Under the pieces are notes generated by a model that saw only the letters and a list, made by a program, of their open reading frames with translations, was not told the DNA's origin and did not search any database. This document shows, in pieces, positions 1-8,267 of a stretch of 64,000 nucleotides of DNA. The position numbers and the translations under genes were made by a program. The DNA comes from JBJMLO01 sp045805265 (lineage in GTDB: Bacteria > Actinomycetota > UBA4738 > JACQTL01): contig JBJMLO010000008.1 of NCBI GenBank assembly GCA_045805265.1, forward strand, positions 124,001 to 188,000, written 5' to 3'. Numbering within the stretch: position 1 is the first letter of the stretch; every line of letters begins with the position of its first letter.

Positions 1-135
1 CAGTGCGGAGATGTCACCACCGTCCGGGCCATGGGTCGACCAGGTGCGATAGCCCGCCTGCGCCGTGACCTGAGGGAGGAGCACCGCGCCAACGACGGCC
101 ACGACTACGAGCACGAGTCGGGTCCGTTGCGCCAT
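1..135 (-). CDS. secreted BNR/sialidase-like protein, N-terminal fragment
   Basis: The first 45 codons of a gene that runs off the left edge. The ATG at 135 is followed by a basic start (MAQRTR), a long hydrophobic core and an A-Q-A cleavage site, which is a clear Sec signal peptide. The mature protein begins with W-S-T-H-G-P-D-G-G-D-I-S-A-L. That phrase is typical of the first blade of BNR/VPS10-like beta-propellers (sialidase or photosystem-assembly-factor-like secreted proteins). The enzyme activity cannot be judged from this fragment. It is transcribed divergently from the secreted protein gene at 365. Confidence 0.6.
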   Translation of the reverse strand, partial: MAQRTRLVLVVVAVVGAVLLPQVTAQAGYRTWSTHGPDGGDISAL

Positions 136-364
136 CGCTCGTCGATTCTGATACCGACCTCCCCGTGGGGCAATTTGAGCGATCCATTGTCGAAGGGAGG
201 GTGGTTCCTCTTGACCCACGCGTGGCCCGACCCTTGAGGACTTCTGATGCTTCGAACCGAGCCTCTAATTACGGCGAGGGCGTGTGCCCCCCTCGAACTG
301 AGTCATCGCCACAATGACACCGGCATCGTGCCTGTGAGAGCCAGGCCACGATCAGGAGACCGCC

Positions 365-1277
365 ATGCGCCCCGCGCGCTCCGCCCTTTGCCTTGTTCTA
401 TTCGTCCTCCTCATCTCGATGGGCGGATCCGAGGCTTCCGCACTCACACGCGCCTCTACGTGCCCGGAAAGTTGCGGACTCGGGCAGCGGCTGACCTCGC
501 GCCACGGGTGGTCTTCTCCGCGCTTCTGGAGGGCTCCGACAACGAGACCGGATGGTCGGTGGCAGCCGGCGCGGACGGGAGCGAGTACGTCGTGGGGAAC
601 ACCTGGTCCTCGGACTTCCCCACGACGGAGAGGGCGTACGACCGAACCCTCGATGGCCAAGAGGATGTCTTCTTCGCCAGGATCGACCCCACCGGCTCGC
701 ACCTGATGTACTTGACGCTGCTGGGCGGTCGGTACTCGGACAACGCCATCGCCGTCGCCGTGGGTTCCCCATCCTCCGCTTCAGACGGCCGCCCTCGAGG
801 ACCGGTCTCCGCCAGCCGCTCGTCGGCGAGCAGCGGCCACTCCAACGCCCTTGCTGGCGAGATGGCCACCACCTGCACGGTCTCGGGCTCCTCACGCCCC
901 GACACGCTGATCGGAACGCCTCGCCGGGACGTGATCTGCGGTGGGCGGGCAACGATGTCATCTCCGGAGAGGGACGGAGCGACATCATCGTCGGCGGTGC
1001 CGGGGACGATCAGGTGATGGGCGGGCCCGGGGCCGACGCGATCTTCGGCGGCCTCGGACGCGATGCCTTGCGCGGTCAGGAAGGGGCCGACCTTCTGGTG
1101 GGGAACCTCGGGGCCGACGCCATATGGGGTGGCGATGGCAACGACACGATGCGTGGAAGAGCGGGGAACGACCGCCTCTTTGGGGGTCGGGGGAACGATC
1201 GACTCGACGGCGGGCGGATGCGCGATGCGTGTTCCGGAGGCATCGGCCGCGATATCGTCCGCAACTGCGAGCTCTAG
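365..1277 (+). pseudogene. secreted SBBP/RTX-repeat protein, two apparent frameshifts
   Basis: Three reading frames each carry one convincing part of a single secreted protein. Frame 2 (from the ATG at 365) encodes a signal peptide ending in A-S-A. Frame 1 (about 500-945) encodes an SBBP beta-propeller repeat (YVVGNTWSSDFPTT, then DVFFARIDPTGS) and a Ser-rich linker. Frame 3 (about 946-1277) encodes calcium-binding RTX nonapeptides (GGAGDD, GGPGAD, GGDGND). The second switch sits at a G run near 943-948, where one extra G restores DVICGGAGNDVI. The span is 913 nt, so two missing bases would give a clean 304-residue ORF. Either sequencing indels or a young pseudogene. It would be an extracellular protein. 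Confidence 0.7.
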
Positions 1278-1717
1278 ACCGCCGCCCCGAGGCTGGAGGC
1301 AATCTCCTGGATGGCCGCTCGCTCGGCGGGGCTGATGCTCTCCTCACCCTCCCGGTGAGCCGTCGCGACCTTGTCCGCGAGGGTGAGGACGAAGCGCCGG
1401 TAGTCCTCGATCTCCTCGGGGGTCGCCTTGCGCGCCAGCAGCTCGACCGCATCACGAAGATGCCGCAGACCATTCTCCTTGAGCTCCTCGGCCGAGCGAT
1501 ACCGGGTGTGGTCGATCTCGGGCTTCGCCGAGACGATCTCGTCGAGGAGCTCGGTTCCTCCGTGCTGCTTGCGCGCTTCCCCGTAGGCCTTCGCCATCGC
1601 GATCGTTTCCCGGAAGGCTCCCCGGCGCTGTGCGGTGACGACGATCATGCCGGCGCTGGGCGGACCCTCTAACACGACCTGCCACTCCTCAGGCGTGAAA
1701 TCGGCCTTTGCGGTCAT
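1274..1717 (-). CDS. conserved hypothetical cytoplasmic protein (147 aa)
   Basis: A soluble, charged, mostly helical protein with no signal peptide or membrane segment. It opens with DFTPEEW, continues with a hydrophobic AGMIVVTA stretch and contains the block TPEEIEDYRRFVL. I associate this pattern with an uncharacterised family of stress- or tellurite-type helical proteins, but I cannot name a function. The ATG at 1717 is preferred over the GTG at 1723 because AGGAGG lies five bases before it. Its last codons overlap the convergent RTX gene by four bases. Confidence 0.7.
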   Translation of the reverse strand: MTAKADFTPEEWQVVLEGPPSAGMIVVTAQRRGAFRETIAMAKAYGEARKQHGGTELLDEIVSAKPEIDHTRYRSAEELKENGLRHLRDAVELLARKATPEEIEDYRRFVLTLADKVATAHREGEESISPAERAAIQEIASSLGAAV

Positions 1718-1840
1718 TCCCACCTCCTCGTGGTCGTCGGATGATTACCTCACGCGGGGCAGTTGTGCGGATCAGCGGCTTGAACTCTCTCACCCTTCGT
1801 TTAGGCCCGAAATTCGGGAGGACGCCGTACATTCGAGGGG

Positions 1841-2098
1841 ATGGTCGACCGCACGGTCCGCGATGCCCGGCAGCCAGCCGTGGACTGTGCTAGACAGATC
1901 CTGGATGGCCGGTTCCCACCGGACGAGGGTGCCCGGAGATTGACCACCGAGCTCCTCCCGTTTCTCGGGCAGGACCCGCAGACCCGTCAGTTCGCCGAGT
2001 CCTTCGCCGGCGTACTGGCGGAGCGGCAGGAGCACCCGATGGCGCGCCGCCGGACCGACGAGCGCATACGACTGCGACTCATCGCGGCCTGGCGTTAG
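1841..2098 (+). CDS. small hypothetical protein (85 aa)
   Basis: An 85-residue basic/acidic helical ORF (ARQILDGRFPPDEGARRLTT near residues 17-36) with codon use like its neighbours. No Shine-Dalgarno sits at the usual distance. TACATT, a -10-like hexamer, ends eight bases before the ATG, so a leaderless transcript is possible. No family recognised. It could be non-coding. Confidence 0.45.
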   Translation: MVDRTVRDARQPAVDCARQILDGRFPPDEGARRLTTELLPFLGQDPQTRQFAESFAGVLAERQEHPMARRRTDERIRLRLIAAWR

Positions 2099-2273
2099 CC
2101 AACCTTCGCGCCGGCTGGACGTCCACCACGAATCTGGTGATGACGAGCACGCGTGTCACGCCCAGGTTCTCGGCCTCGGAGGGCCGGGTGGGGCCGCGTG
2201 TGTTCGTTTCCGAAAAGCCGTGGCTGCCGGTCTTCAACGAGAACGCGCCCCGGGCGGTGAAGTCGTCGTCGGC

Positions 2274-2783
2274 TCACTGGAACGGCTGCCCGTAAACCTC
2301 GCGGCTCGCGATCTCTCCCGCGGCCTTCCGAGCCTTCCTCCCGTGCGCCTCGGCGCTGACCGGATACCCGAACGGGAGCACGGCCAGGACGTCGAGGTAG
2401 TCCGGGATCCTCAGAACGGATGCCACCTCCTGCAGCCCGCCGAACCCCACCCAGTTCGACCCGACGCCCTCTCCCCACGCCGTGAGGATCATGGACTGAA
2501 TGGCCCGGCTGGCGTCCGATTCGGCCAGACGACTCGACCTGTCGACCGCCACGACGACGGCGAGCGGCGCTCCGGACACGTACGGCCCGGTCCTCAGCAT
2601 GCGGCCCATCCGCTGGATCGTGTCGCGGTCCGTCACGACCACGAAGTGCCATGGCTGAGCGTTCCCGCCACTGCCGGTCAGGCGGCCGGCCTCGACGATC
2701 CGCTGGATGACCTCCTCCGGCACTTGGTCTGCGCGATATCGTCGGGTGGCGAGGACGGTCCGGACAGCATCGAAAACATCCAT
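2274..2783 (-). CDS. nitroreductase family protein (FMN-dependent)
   Basis: A 169-residue single-domain nitroreductase, near the usual family length (170-220). The N-terminal signature is present: FDAVRTVLATRRYRADQVPEEVI, then GRLTGSGGNAQPWHFVVV, the FMN phosphate and dimer contact region. SMILTAWGEGVGSNWVG follows in the middle and a PFGYP loop near the C-terminus. Members reduce nitroaromatics, quinones or flavin-like substrates with NAD(P)H as cytosolic homodimers; the substrate here is unknown. It is monocistronic, with 175 bases without a supported gene downstream. Confidence 0.88.
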   Translation of the reverse strand: MDVFDAVRTVLATRRYRADQVPEEVIQRIVEAGRLTGSGGNAQPWHFVVVTDRDTIQRMGRMLRTGPYVSGAPLAVVVAVDRSSRLAESDASRAIQSMILTAWGEGVGSNWVGFGGLQEVASVLRIPDYLDVLAVLPFGYPVSAEAHGRKARKAAGEIASREVYGQPFQ

Positions 2784-2964
2784 GCCGAGAGTCTCGCTGA
2801 TCTCGGCCGTTGTCGTTCGGCGGACGAGGCATAGGCACCTGACACCCGCCGCCGCACCGACGATCCCCGGCCGAGGTCGTCCGCATGGTCCGAGCCCGAA
2901 CTACGTCCCGGCTGCCCCCGCCCCGATACCGCCCGAGACCCCGCTGGTAGCATCGGGTTCCCAC

Positions 2965-3035
2965 TGGCCCGTGGGGTAACGGTAGCCCGACTGACTCTGG
3001 ATCAGTTAGTCCTGGTTCGAATCCAGGCGGGCCAG
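2965..3035 (+). tRNA. tRNA-Gln(CTG)
   Basis: The acceptor arms TGGCCCG and CGGGCCA pair perfectly. The anticodon stem ACTGA/TCAGT encloses the loop CTCTGGA with anticodon CTG, and the T arm is CCTGG-TTCGAAT-CCAGG. The discriminator base is G at 3035, and the 3' CCA is not encoded. Confidence 0.95.
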
Positions 3036-3286
3036 CGAACGGCAGTCCGCTCTTCCCGCCCGCGGTGGAATGAGTGCGAGGTGACCGATCCGAGAACGTT
3101 CTTTGGTGGGACAAACCTGTCTTGACATCCGATGGTCGGTGGGCGGAGGATCGCGCCGGAAGGTACGAGGGGGCCGCAACAGCTGCTCCCAGGGGGGACG
3201 GCGCCGATGGGCAACCCTCATACCTCTCCCCACCGCATACCAAGGGCAGCGGACGGACTCCCCGGCACGGGGTGACTCGAGAGCCC

Positions 3287-4804
3287 GTGTCCACTCGCGC
3301 CCGTCTCCGGCTCCTGGGAAACGCCGCGTCCTCCCTCCAGCAACGGATCGTCGCGGAACTCGCCAGCGCCGACCTCGCCATCGAGCTCGACACGCCGTGG
3401 GGACAGCCAGGACTCCCCGCGGACCCGTGCCTCGTCGTGTTCGACCGTCTGACCCTCGAGGTGCTCGACGAGCTGCGCGACGCCGGCGCGTGGGGCAGGC
3501 AGCGCGTGCTGGCGATCGCGCTGCCTGACGCGACGCTCGAGAACGCGGACGCCTGGTCGCTGCTGCGGTCCGGCGCATCGGACGTGGTGCGATGGGATCA
3601 CCGCAATCCGCCGGCGCATGACGTCGCGGCCCGGGTCGCCCGATGGTCCGAGGTCGATCGCCTCGTTCGCTCGGACACGGTCCGCCGAACGCTGGTGGGC
3701 GAGAGCCCCAGATGGGTCGCGATGCTGCGGGAGGTGGTCGAGGTGGCTGCCTTCACCCAGACCTCCATGCTGCTCACCGGCGAGAGCGGAACCGGGAAGG
3801 AGCTCGTCGCCCGGTTGATCCATGCGCTCGACCGGCGGCCCGACAAGGGTGAGTTCATCGTGGTCGACTGCACCACCGTCGTCCCCACGCTGTCGGGCAG
3901 CGAGTTCTTCGGCCACGAACGGGGCGCATTCACCGGGGCGGTCGCGGCCCGGGACGGGGCCTTCGCCAGGGCGAACGGGGGGACGCTCTTCCTCGACGAG
4001 ATCGGCGAGCTCCCGCCACCACTCCAGGCGGAGCTCCTACGGGTGATCCAGGAGGGCATGTACAAGCGCGTCGGAAGCGACACCTGGCGCGACACGCGGT
4101 TCCGGCTGGTGTGCGCGACGAACCGCCCCCTCCGGGACGCCATCGACCGGGGCGACTTTCGCGCCGACCTGTACCACCGGATCGCCGCCTGGAGCTGCGA
4201 GCTCCCTCCCCTCCGAGGGCGCAGGGAGGACATCCAGCCCCTCGCCCTGCATTTCCTGTCGGAGCAGATCCCCGGGCTCCGTCGTCCCAGGTTCGACCCG
4301 GCCGTCGCCGATTACCTGGTCCACCGCGACTACCCCGGCAACGTCCGGGAGCTGCGCCTGTTGGTGGCCCGGATCGCCGCCCGGTATGTGGGGGAGGGCC
4401 CGATCAGTGTGGGCAGCCTCCCCGAGGGCGAACGCCCGGAGGGCGGGGCCGATGCCCACACCTGGTGGCAGGGGCCCTTCGAGGAGGCCGTCGAGCACGC
4501 CGTCGCGATGGGGGTGGGGCTGCGCGAGATCGGGCGGGTCGCACGCCAGGCGGCCGTCGGCGCCGCTGTCGCGTCGGAGGGTGGCAACCTTCGCCGCGCG
4601 TCCGGGCTGCTGGGGGTCACGGAACGGGCCCTGCAGCTCCGGAGGTCCTCCGGGAGCCTCAGCTTCCGTTCTGCCGAGACGGTGCCGCGTCGCCTGCATC
4701 CGGAAACGGATCGCCCGCCCACGGGTCGCCGCGGCCGTTCACCGGGGCGGGGGGCCGAGGGCGCCACCGGCGAGGGAGGCGGCCAGCCGCCATCGCCGGC
4801 ATGA
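3287..4804 (+). CDS. sigma-54-dependent enhancer-binding protein
   Basis: A bacterial enhancer-binding protein of about 505 residues that should remodel the closed complex of sigma-54 RNA polymerase. Residues 1-150 resemble a degenerate receiver fold (CLVVFD, then LRSGASDVVRW) without the conserved lysine. The AAA+ core has Walker A GESGTGKE (about 165), an intact GAFTGA loop (about 213) that touches sigma-54, Walker B TLFLDEIGEL (about 235) and the arginine-finger region FRADLYHRIA. A Fis-type HTH (NLRRASGLLGVTERALQLR) starts near 433, followed by a disordered tail. Starts at 3074, 3272 and 3287 are in frame. The region before 3287 reads as non-coding, and GGGGTGA precedes 3287 by 11 bases. 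It converges on the rpoN-linked operon that it probably activates. Confidence 0.93.
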   Translation: MSTRARLRLLGNAASSLQQRIVAELASADLAIELDTPWGQPGLPADPCLVVFDRLTLEVLDELRDAGAWGRQRVLAIALPDATLENADAWSLLRSGASDVVRWDHRNPPAHDVAARVARWSEVDRLVRSDTVRRTLVGESPRWVAMLREVVEVAAFTQTSMLLTGESGTGKELVARLIHALDRRPDKGEFIVVDCTTVVPTLSGSEFFGHERGAFTGAVAARDGAFARANGGTLFLDEIGELPPPLQAELLRVIQEGMYKRVGSDTWRDTRFRLVCATNRPLRDAIDRGDFRADLYHRIAAWSCELPPLRGRREDIQPLALHFLSEQIPGLRRPRFDPAVADYLVHRDYPGNVRELRLLVARIAARYVGEGPISVGSLPEGERPEGGADAHTWWQGPFEEAVEHAVAMGVGLREIGRVARQAAVGAAVASEGGNLRRASGLLGVTERALQLRRSSGSLSFRSAETVPRRLHPETDRPPTGRRGRSPGRGAEGATGEGGGQPPSPA

Positions 4805-5576
4805 ACGGCCCGGGACCCCCCGGTCGCCGACCGGAATCGCGGCGCGCCCTGGCCGCGGCCGTGAGCCGAAGCCAGTTCCCGCCGAGCACCAGGGACTCCT
4901 GGTCCCGAGGGAGCCCGAGGGCCCGGACCTTCGCCAGCTCGACGCCCGGGTGGAGCCACGGGCCGTCGGTCCCGAACAGCAGCTTGTGGGCCCCGCCCCG
5001 GCCGACGGCCTCGACGAGGAGATCGAAGCGTCGGATCCCCGAGGAGTCCGCGTGCACGTTCGGGGCCCGCGCCAGGAGGTCGATCGTCTGCCGTTGCGCG
5101 CGCCAGTCGTCGGCGAAGCTCCCGAGGTGGGGGACGATGAACTGCACTTGCTCGTATTGCTGCGCCGCGAGGTCGACGGTGGCCACCTCCCCCATCACGT
5201 CGTAGAGCACCGGAAGCTCCAGCGACCCGGCCACCTCGCAGACTTCACGGGTGATCCGGGAGTCGTGGCGGTGCAGCTTGATCCCGCACGCCCCCCAGCC
5301 CGTCACCGCCTCGGTCACCATCGCCCGGATCCGGCCGGCGTCCCGTTTGGCGTCCACCATGGCGTAGCCGAAGAACCGGTCGGGCCGGGCGGCCACGATG
5401 CGGCCCACCTCCCGGTTGGCCCGGCGGTAGTCGGAGTTGAATGCCGCGAACAGCACCGTCCGGCCGATCCCGGCCCGGGCGGCCCGCCGGAGGTAGGCCC
5501 CGAGGGGCGCGTCCGTGTCCCAGGGCCCGGTGAGGCCGTCCCCCTGGCCTGCGTGACAGTGGCTGTCGACGATCAT
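4659..5576 (-). CDS. amidohydrolase-2 family metal-dependent hydrolase
   Basis: A TIM-barrel hydrolase of 305 residues. The metal-binding H-x-H is in the opening MIVDSHCHAG. The central lysine lies in CGIKLHRHD, a third histidine in VPHLGSF, and the catalytic aspartate in FGTDGPW. Relatives hydrolyse or decarboxylate small cyclic or amide substrates; the substrate is unknown. The ATG overlaps the stop of the PLP-enzyme gene (ATGA), so translation is coupled. The last roughly 55 residues are low-complexity, and the gene overlaps the 3' end of the convergent activator gene by 146 bases, so the original stop may have been lost. Confidence 0.85.
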   Translation of the reverse strand: MIVDSHCHAGQGDGLTGPWDTDAPLGAYLRRAARAGIGRTVLFAAFNSDYRRANREVGRIVAARPDRFFGYAMVDAKRDAGRIRAMVTEAVTGWGACGIKLHRHDSRITREVCEVAGSLELPVLYDVMGEVATVDLAAQQYEQVQFIVPHLGSFADDWRAQRQTIDLLARAPNVHADSSGIRRFDLLVEAVGRGGAHKLLFGTDGPWLHPGVELAKVRALGLPRDQESLVLGGNWLRLTAAARARRDSGRRPGGPGPFMPAMAAGRLPRRWRPRPPAPVNGRGDPWAGDPFPDAGDAAPSRQNGS

Positions 5577-6691
5577 CCCGCGACCGCCCGCCTGCGGGCC
5601 CTCGGTTGGGCCGTCCGCCCGGCCCTCGGACGGGCTCGCCCCCCCGAGGCCACCACGATCCCGAGCGCCTCGACCGTCCGGTCGATCTCGGCCTCGCGGT
5701 GACCGGCGGTGACGATGAACGACACCGCCAGCCCCCGGCCGCACCTCGGCCGATGCAACACCGTGCGGACCCCGAGCTCGAGGAGGCCCCGGTGGGTGGC
5801 CTGGGGGTCGAGGCCGGGCTCCGACCGGACGGACTGGAGCGGGAACAGGCCCTCCGAGAGGGGCACGCCGAGCGCCGAGGCGCCGGCGCGGAACCGGGTC
5901 ACGAGCCGTGCGAGGCGCCGCCGGAGCGCGTCCCCCACCCGGGCGTTGGCTCCGAGGGCCCGGACGGCCGCGTTGAGATGGGCGTTCGAGGCCGGGCTGC
6001 AGTGGACCCGGGTCGCGCTCCTCGACTCGTATCGTCGAACCGCCGCCCGGCTGCCGGCCACGGCGGCGACCGGAACCCCCAGCCCCTTGGCGAGGGAGGC
6101 CACGACGATCAGACCCGCGTCCCCGACGCCGGTCCAGCGCGCGACGCCGCCGCCTCCCCGGCCGTAGGGATGCCCGGGCGCCGGAGTTCCCAAGATGCCG
6201 AGGGCCTGCGTGTCGTCCACGACCACGGTGCCGGGCTGGAAGCGGGCGACCGCCAGGTAGTCACCGACGGGAGCCACGCCGCCGCAGCCGGGACACAGGC
6301 CGTCGGTCAGCACGAACACGGATCGGGGGTCGCCGGCCTCGGCCAGTGCCCGCCGAAGCGATGCCGGGTCGTGGTGTCGGAACCTCCTGACCTTCGCCCC
6401 GGCGCACCGCGCCCGTTCCGCGCCCCACGACGCGATCGGGTAGGTCCCCTCGTCCACCAGGATCGTCCTGGCCCCCATCGCGACGAACAGGTCCCAAAAC
6501 GCGTGCAGAGTGGAGGGCGCCACGGTCGCCGCCGTCGTCCCGATGAGCCCGGCCACCCGGCTCCCCACCTCACGCGCCGCGGGCGCCTCGGCCAGCGCGG
6601 CCGGCCGGCCGGTCGTGAGCTCCGCCCACGGAGGCACGCGCTCGCCACCGTGCCGCATCCCGAGGTACAGGGAGGAAGTGAGGTCGATCAC
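5573..6691 (-). CDS. BioF/KBL-fold PLP-dependent enzyme
   Basis: A 372-residue fold-type I PLP enzyme closest to the alpha-oxoamine synthases (BioF, KBL, serine palmitoyltransferase). The N-terminus VIDLTSSLYLGMRH mimics the family's 'dFtSNdYLGL' opening. VVVDDTQALGILG carries the PLP-pyridine aspartate, and SLAKGLGVPVA carries the probable Schiff-base lysine. The two histidines usual in this family are replaced: Tyr in DEGTYPIASWG and Gln in DDTQALG. A different reaction, or a carrier-type role, is therefore possible. The GTG start at 6691 lies 14 bases after the previous gene's stop. Confidence 0.8.
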   Translation of the reverse strand: MIDLTSSLYLGMRHGGERVPPWAELTTGRPAALAEAPAAREVGSRVAGLIGTTAATVAPSTLHAFWDLFVAMGARTILVDEGTYPIASWGAERARCAGAKVRRFRHHDPASLRRALAEAGDPRSVFVLTDGLCPGCGGVAPVGDYLAVARFQPGTVVVDDTQALGILGTPAPGHPYGRGGGGVARWTGVGDAGLIVVASLAKGLGVPVAAVAGSRAAVRRYESRSATRVHCSPASNAHLNAAVRALGANARVGDALRRRLARLVTRFRAGASALGVPLSEGLFPLQSVRSEPGLDPQATHRGLLELGVRTVLHRPRCGRGLAVSFIVTAGHREAEIDRTVEALGIVVASGGRARPRAGRTAQPRARRRAVAG

Positions 6692-6705
6692 GGCTCGCGC
6701 CGCGA

Positions 6706-8229
6706 TCAGGTCCGCACACCCACCCGCGACCCGTCGGACGAGACCTGCTTCGGGAGCCGCTTGCGGAGCAGCACGGCCGGGATCGTGGCGTTCACCTGCC
6801 CCGTCACGGTGCTCGCGGCCAGGTCCACGCCGGTCGCGGCGCGATAGGCATGGAGGTAACCCTGGACCTCCGGGCGCCAGTACCGGGCCCAGTTCGCCGC
6901 GCTCTCGGGGTGGATCTGGCCCGTCCAGGCCCCGTATCGGATCGAGAGAAGGATCTTCTCCCCGAAGATCGCGAGGTCCCGGAAGTGCAGGATCGACGTG
7001 TCCGTCCACGCCTGCAGGCTCTTCATGGTCTCGACCGAGTCCATCCAGGGCTCCGGGTAGTCGACCATGATCCGCCGGGGCAGGAACTCCCGCATCTCCG
7101 GGCGGGCCAGGATCCACTGCTGCATCAGGAACTCCTGCCGCGCGGTCCACGGGAGGTCGCCATACTGGTTGTGGGCGCCCTGAGTCAGCTGGAGATGGAC
7201 CTCCCGTAGGCCGTTCAGCACGGGGAACCCGTCGGCGACCACCGTCGTGTCGTCGTCCTCCTTGTAGAAGATCGAGCACAGCATCAGGAGCGTGTGGAAC
7301 GCCTCGAGGAACCGGGACCGCGAGTCCGCGCCCCGGATCGCGGGGATCGCCTTTCCGATGAGCTTCAGGCCGTACTCGTGGTCGTACTCGTAGGCCCGCC
7401 GGGGGATCGTGAGCCGGTGCTCCTCGTCCTGCACCCAGCCCCACAGCAGGTTGTTCAGTCCGCGGAGCGGGTCGATCTCCAGCATCGCGAGCGGGTCGCG
7501 CTCCGCGGGGCCCCGCCGGTTCTGGAACCGCCAGCTCATGGCGTTCGTGGTCTGGACCAACATGCCTTCCTCGAGCCAGTAGTTCCAGAGCAATTCGAGC
7601 AGACACGGCCGGGTGAGCTTCGAGCGGAGGATCCCGTAGCACTGGCGGGCTCCGTACGCCCTCCGGCCGTGGATCGGGACGTCGCCGAGCTTCAGCTGGA
7701 CGACGTCGTGCAGGTACGGGATCGTTCGGTGCTGGCCCACGGCCCGGAGGTACCCGAGCCACTGGGAGTCGACATCGGGGGCCGACGCCGTCGGCCGGAG
7801 CAGCCGGAGCTCCTCCTCCTCGGCGACCCCCACGTCCGAGGTCAGCACTCCGAAGTCGGCGTCCTCGAACCTCGTGTTGACCGAGATGCCGAGGTTGTCG
7901 TCGGACTCGCCGATCACCACTCCGCAGTGCGCCATCATGAAGACCTCGGTGGCGATCTTCAGCAGCCGGTACGGCTCCACATCCGGGAACGGGAGCTGGC
8001 GCTTCGCCCGGATGTGGTCGAACTGTCCCTGTGCGCGCGGCGGCGGCGAGCCACACATGATCGGCTCGATGAACGCCGCGTAGTTCTCGAAGGCCAGCGC
8101 CTCCGCGCTGTTGCGGATCACGACCCACAGCGCTTGGTCCGGCGTGGGCGTCACGTCGGCCCGGCGCATCGTCACCTCCACGGGCTGCCGCGGCCGGCCG
8201 CCCGGCGCCTTGAACATCGCCTTAGTCAT
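6706..8229 (-). CDS. uncharacterised 507-residue protein of the sigma-54 operon
   Basis: The start is clear: the ATG at 8229 follows a GGAGAGG ribosome-binding site. The protein is soluble, rich in Trp, Tyr and Arg, and lacks a signal peptide. Conspicuous blocks are LLELLWNYWLEEGMLVQTT, GLNNLLWGWVQDEEHRL, YEYDHEYGL and FGEKILLSIRYGAWT. Several E-x-x-H and D-H-E clusters could bind metal in a helical bundle, but this is only a suggestion. I do not recognise a family. Its position between a coiled-coil gene and the PLP enzyme suggests it works with the EFEGG proteins. Confidence 0.88.
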   Translation of the reverse strand: MTKAMFKAPGGRPRQPVEVTMRRADVTPTPDQALWVVIRNSAEALAFENYAAFIEPIMCGSPPPRAQGQFDHIRAKRQLPFPDVEPYRLLKIATEVFMMAHCGVVIGESDDNLGISVNTRFEDADFGVLTSDVGVAEEEELRLLRPTASAPDVDSQWLGYLRAVGQHRTIPYLHDVVQLKLGDVPIHGRRAYGARQCYGILRSKLTRPCLLELLWNYWLEEGMLVQTTNAMSWRFQNRRGPAERDPLAMLEIDPLRGLNNLLWGWVQDEEHRLTIPRRAYEYDHEYGLKLIGKAIPAIRGADSRSRFLEAFHTLLMLCSIFYKEDDDTTVVADGFPVLNGLREVHLQLTQGAHNQYGDLPWTARQEFLMQQWILARPEMREFLPRRIMVDYPEPWMDSVETMKSLQAWTDTSILHFRDLAIFGEKILLSIRYGAWTGQIHPESAANWARYWRPEVQGYLHAYRAATGVDLAASTVTGQVNATIPAVLLRKRLPKQVSSDGSRVGVRT

Positions 8230-8267
8230 GTGCCTCTCCTTCCTCCGTCCCTCGCGGGCTCCGCCCG

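Noticed and set aside
2099..2273. Short frame continuing past the nitroreductase stop (SLKTGSHGFSETNTRG...)
   Set aside because: No usable start or ribosome-binding site and no family match.
3122..3150. TTGACA as a -35 element for the activator gene
   Set aside because: No acceptable -10 hexamer lies 16-18 bases downstream.
2095..3393. 432-residue open frame on the minus strand spanning the nitroreductase and tRNA-Gln
   Set aside because: It crosses a confident tRNA and another gene, and its Arg/Pro/Gly-rich sequence is typical of a shadow frame in high-G+C DNA.
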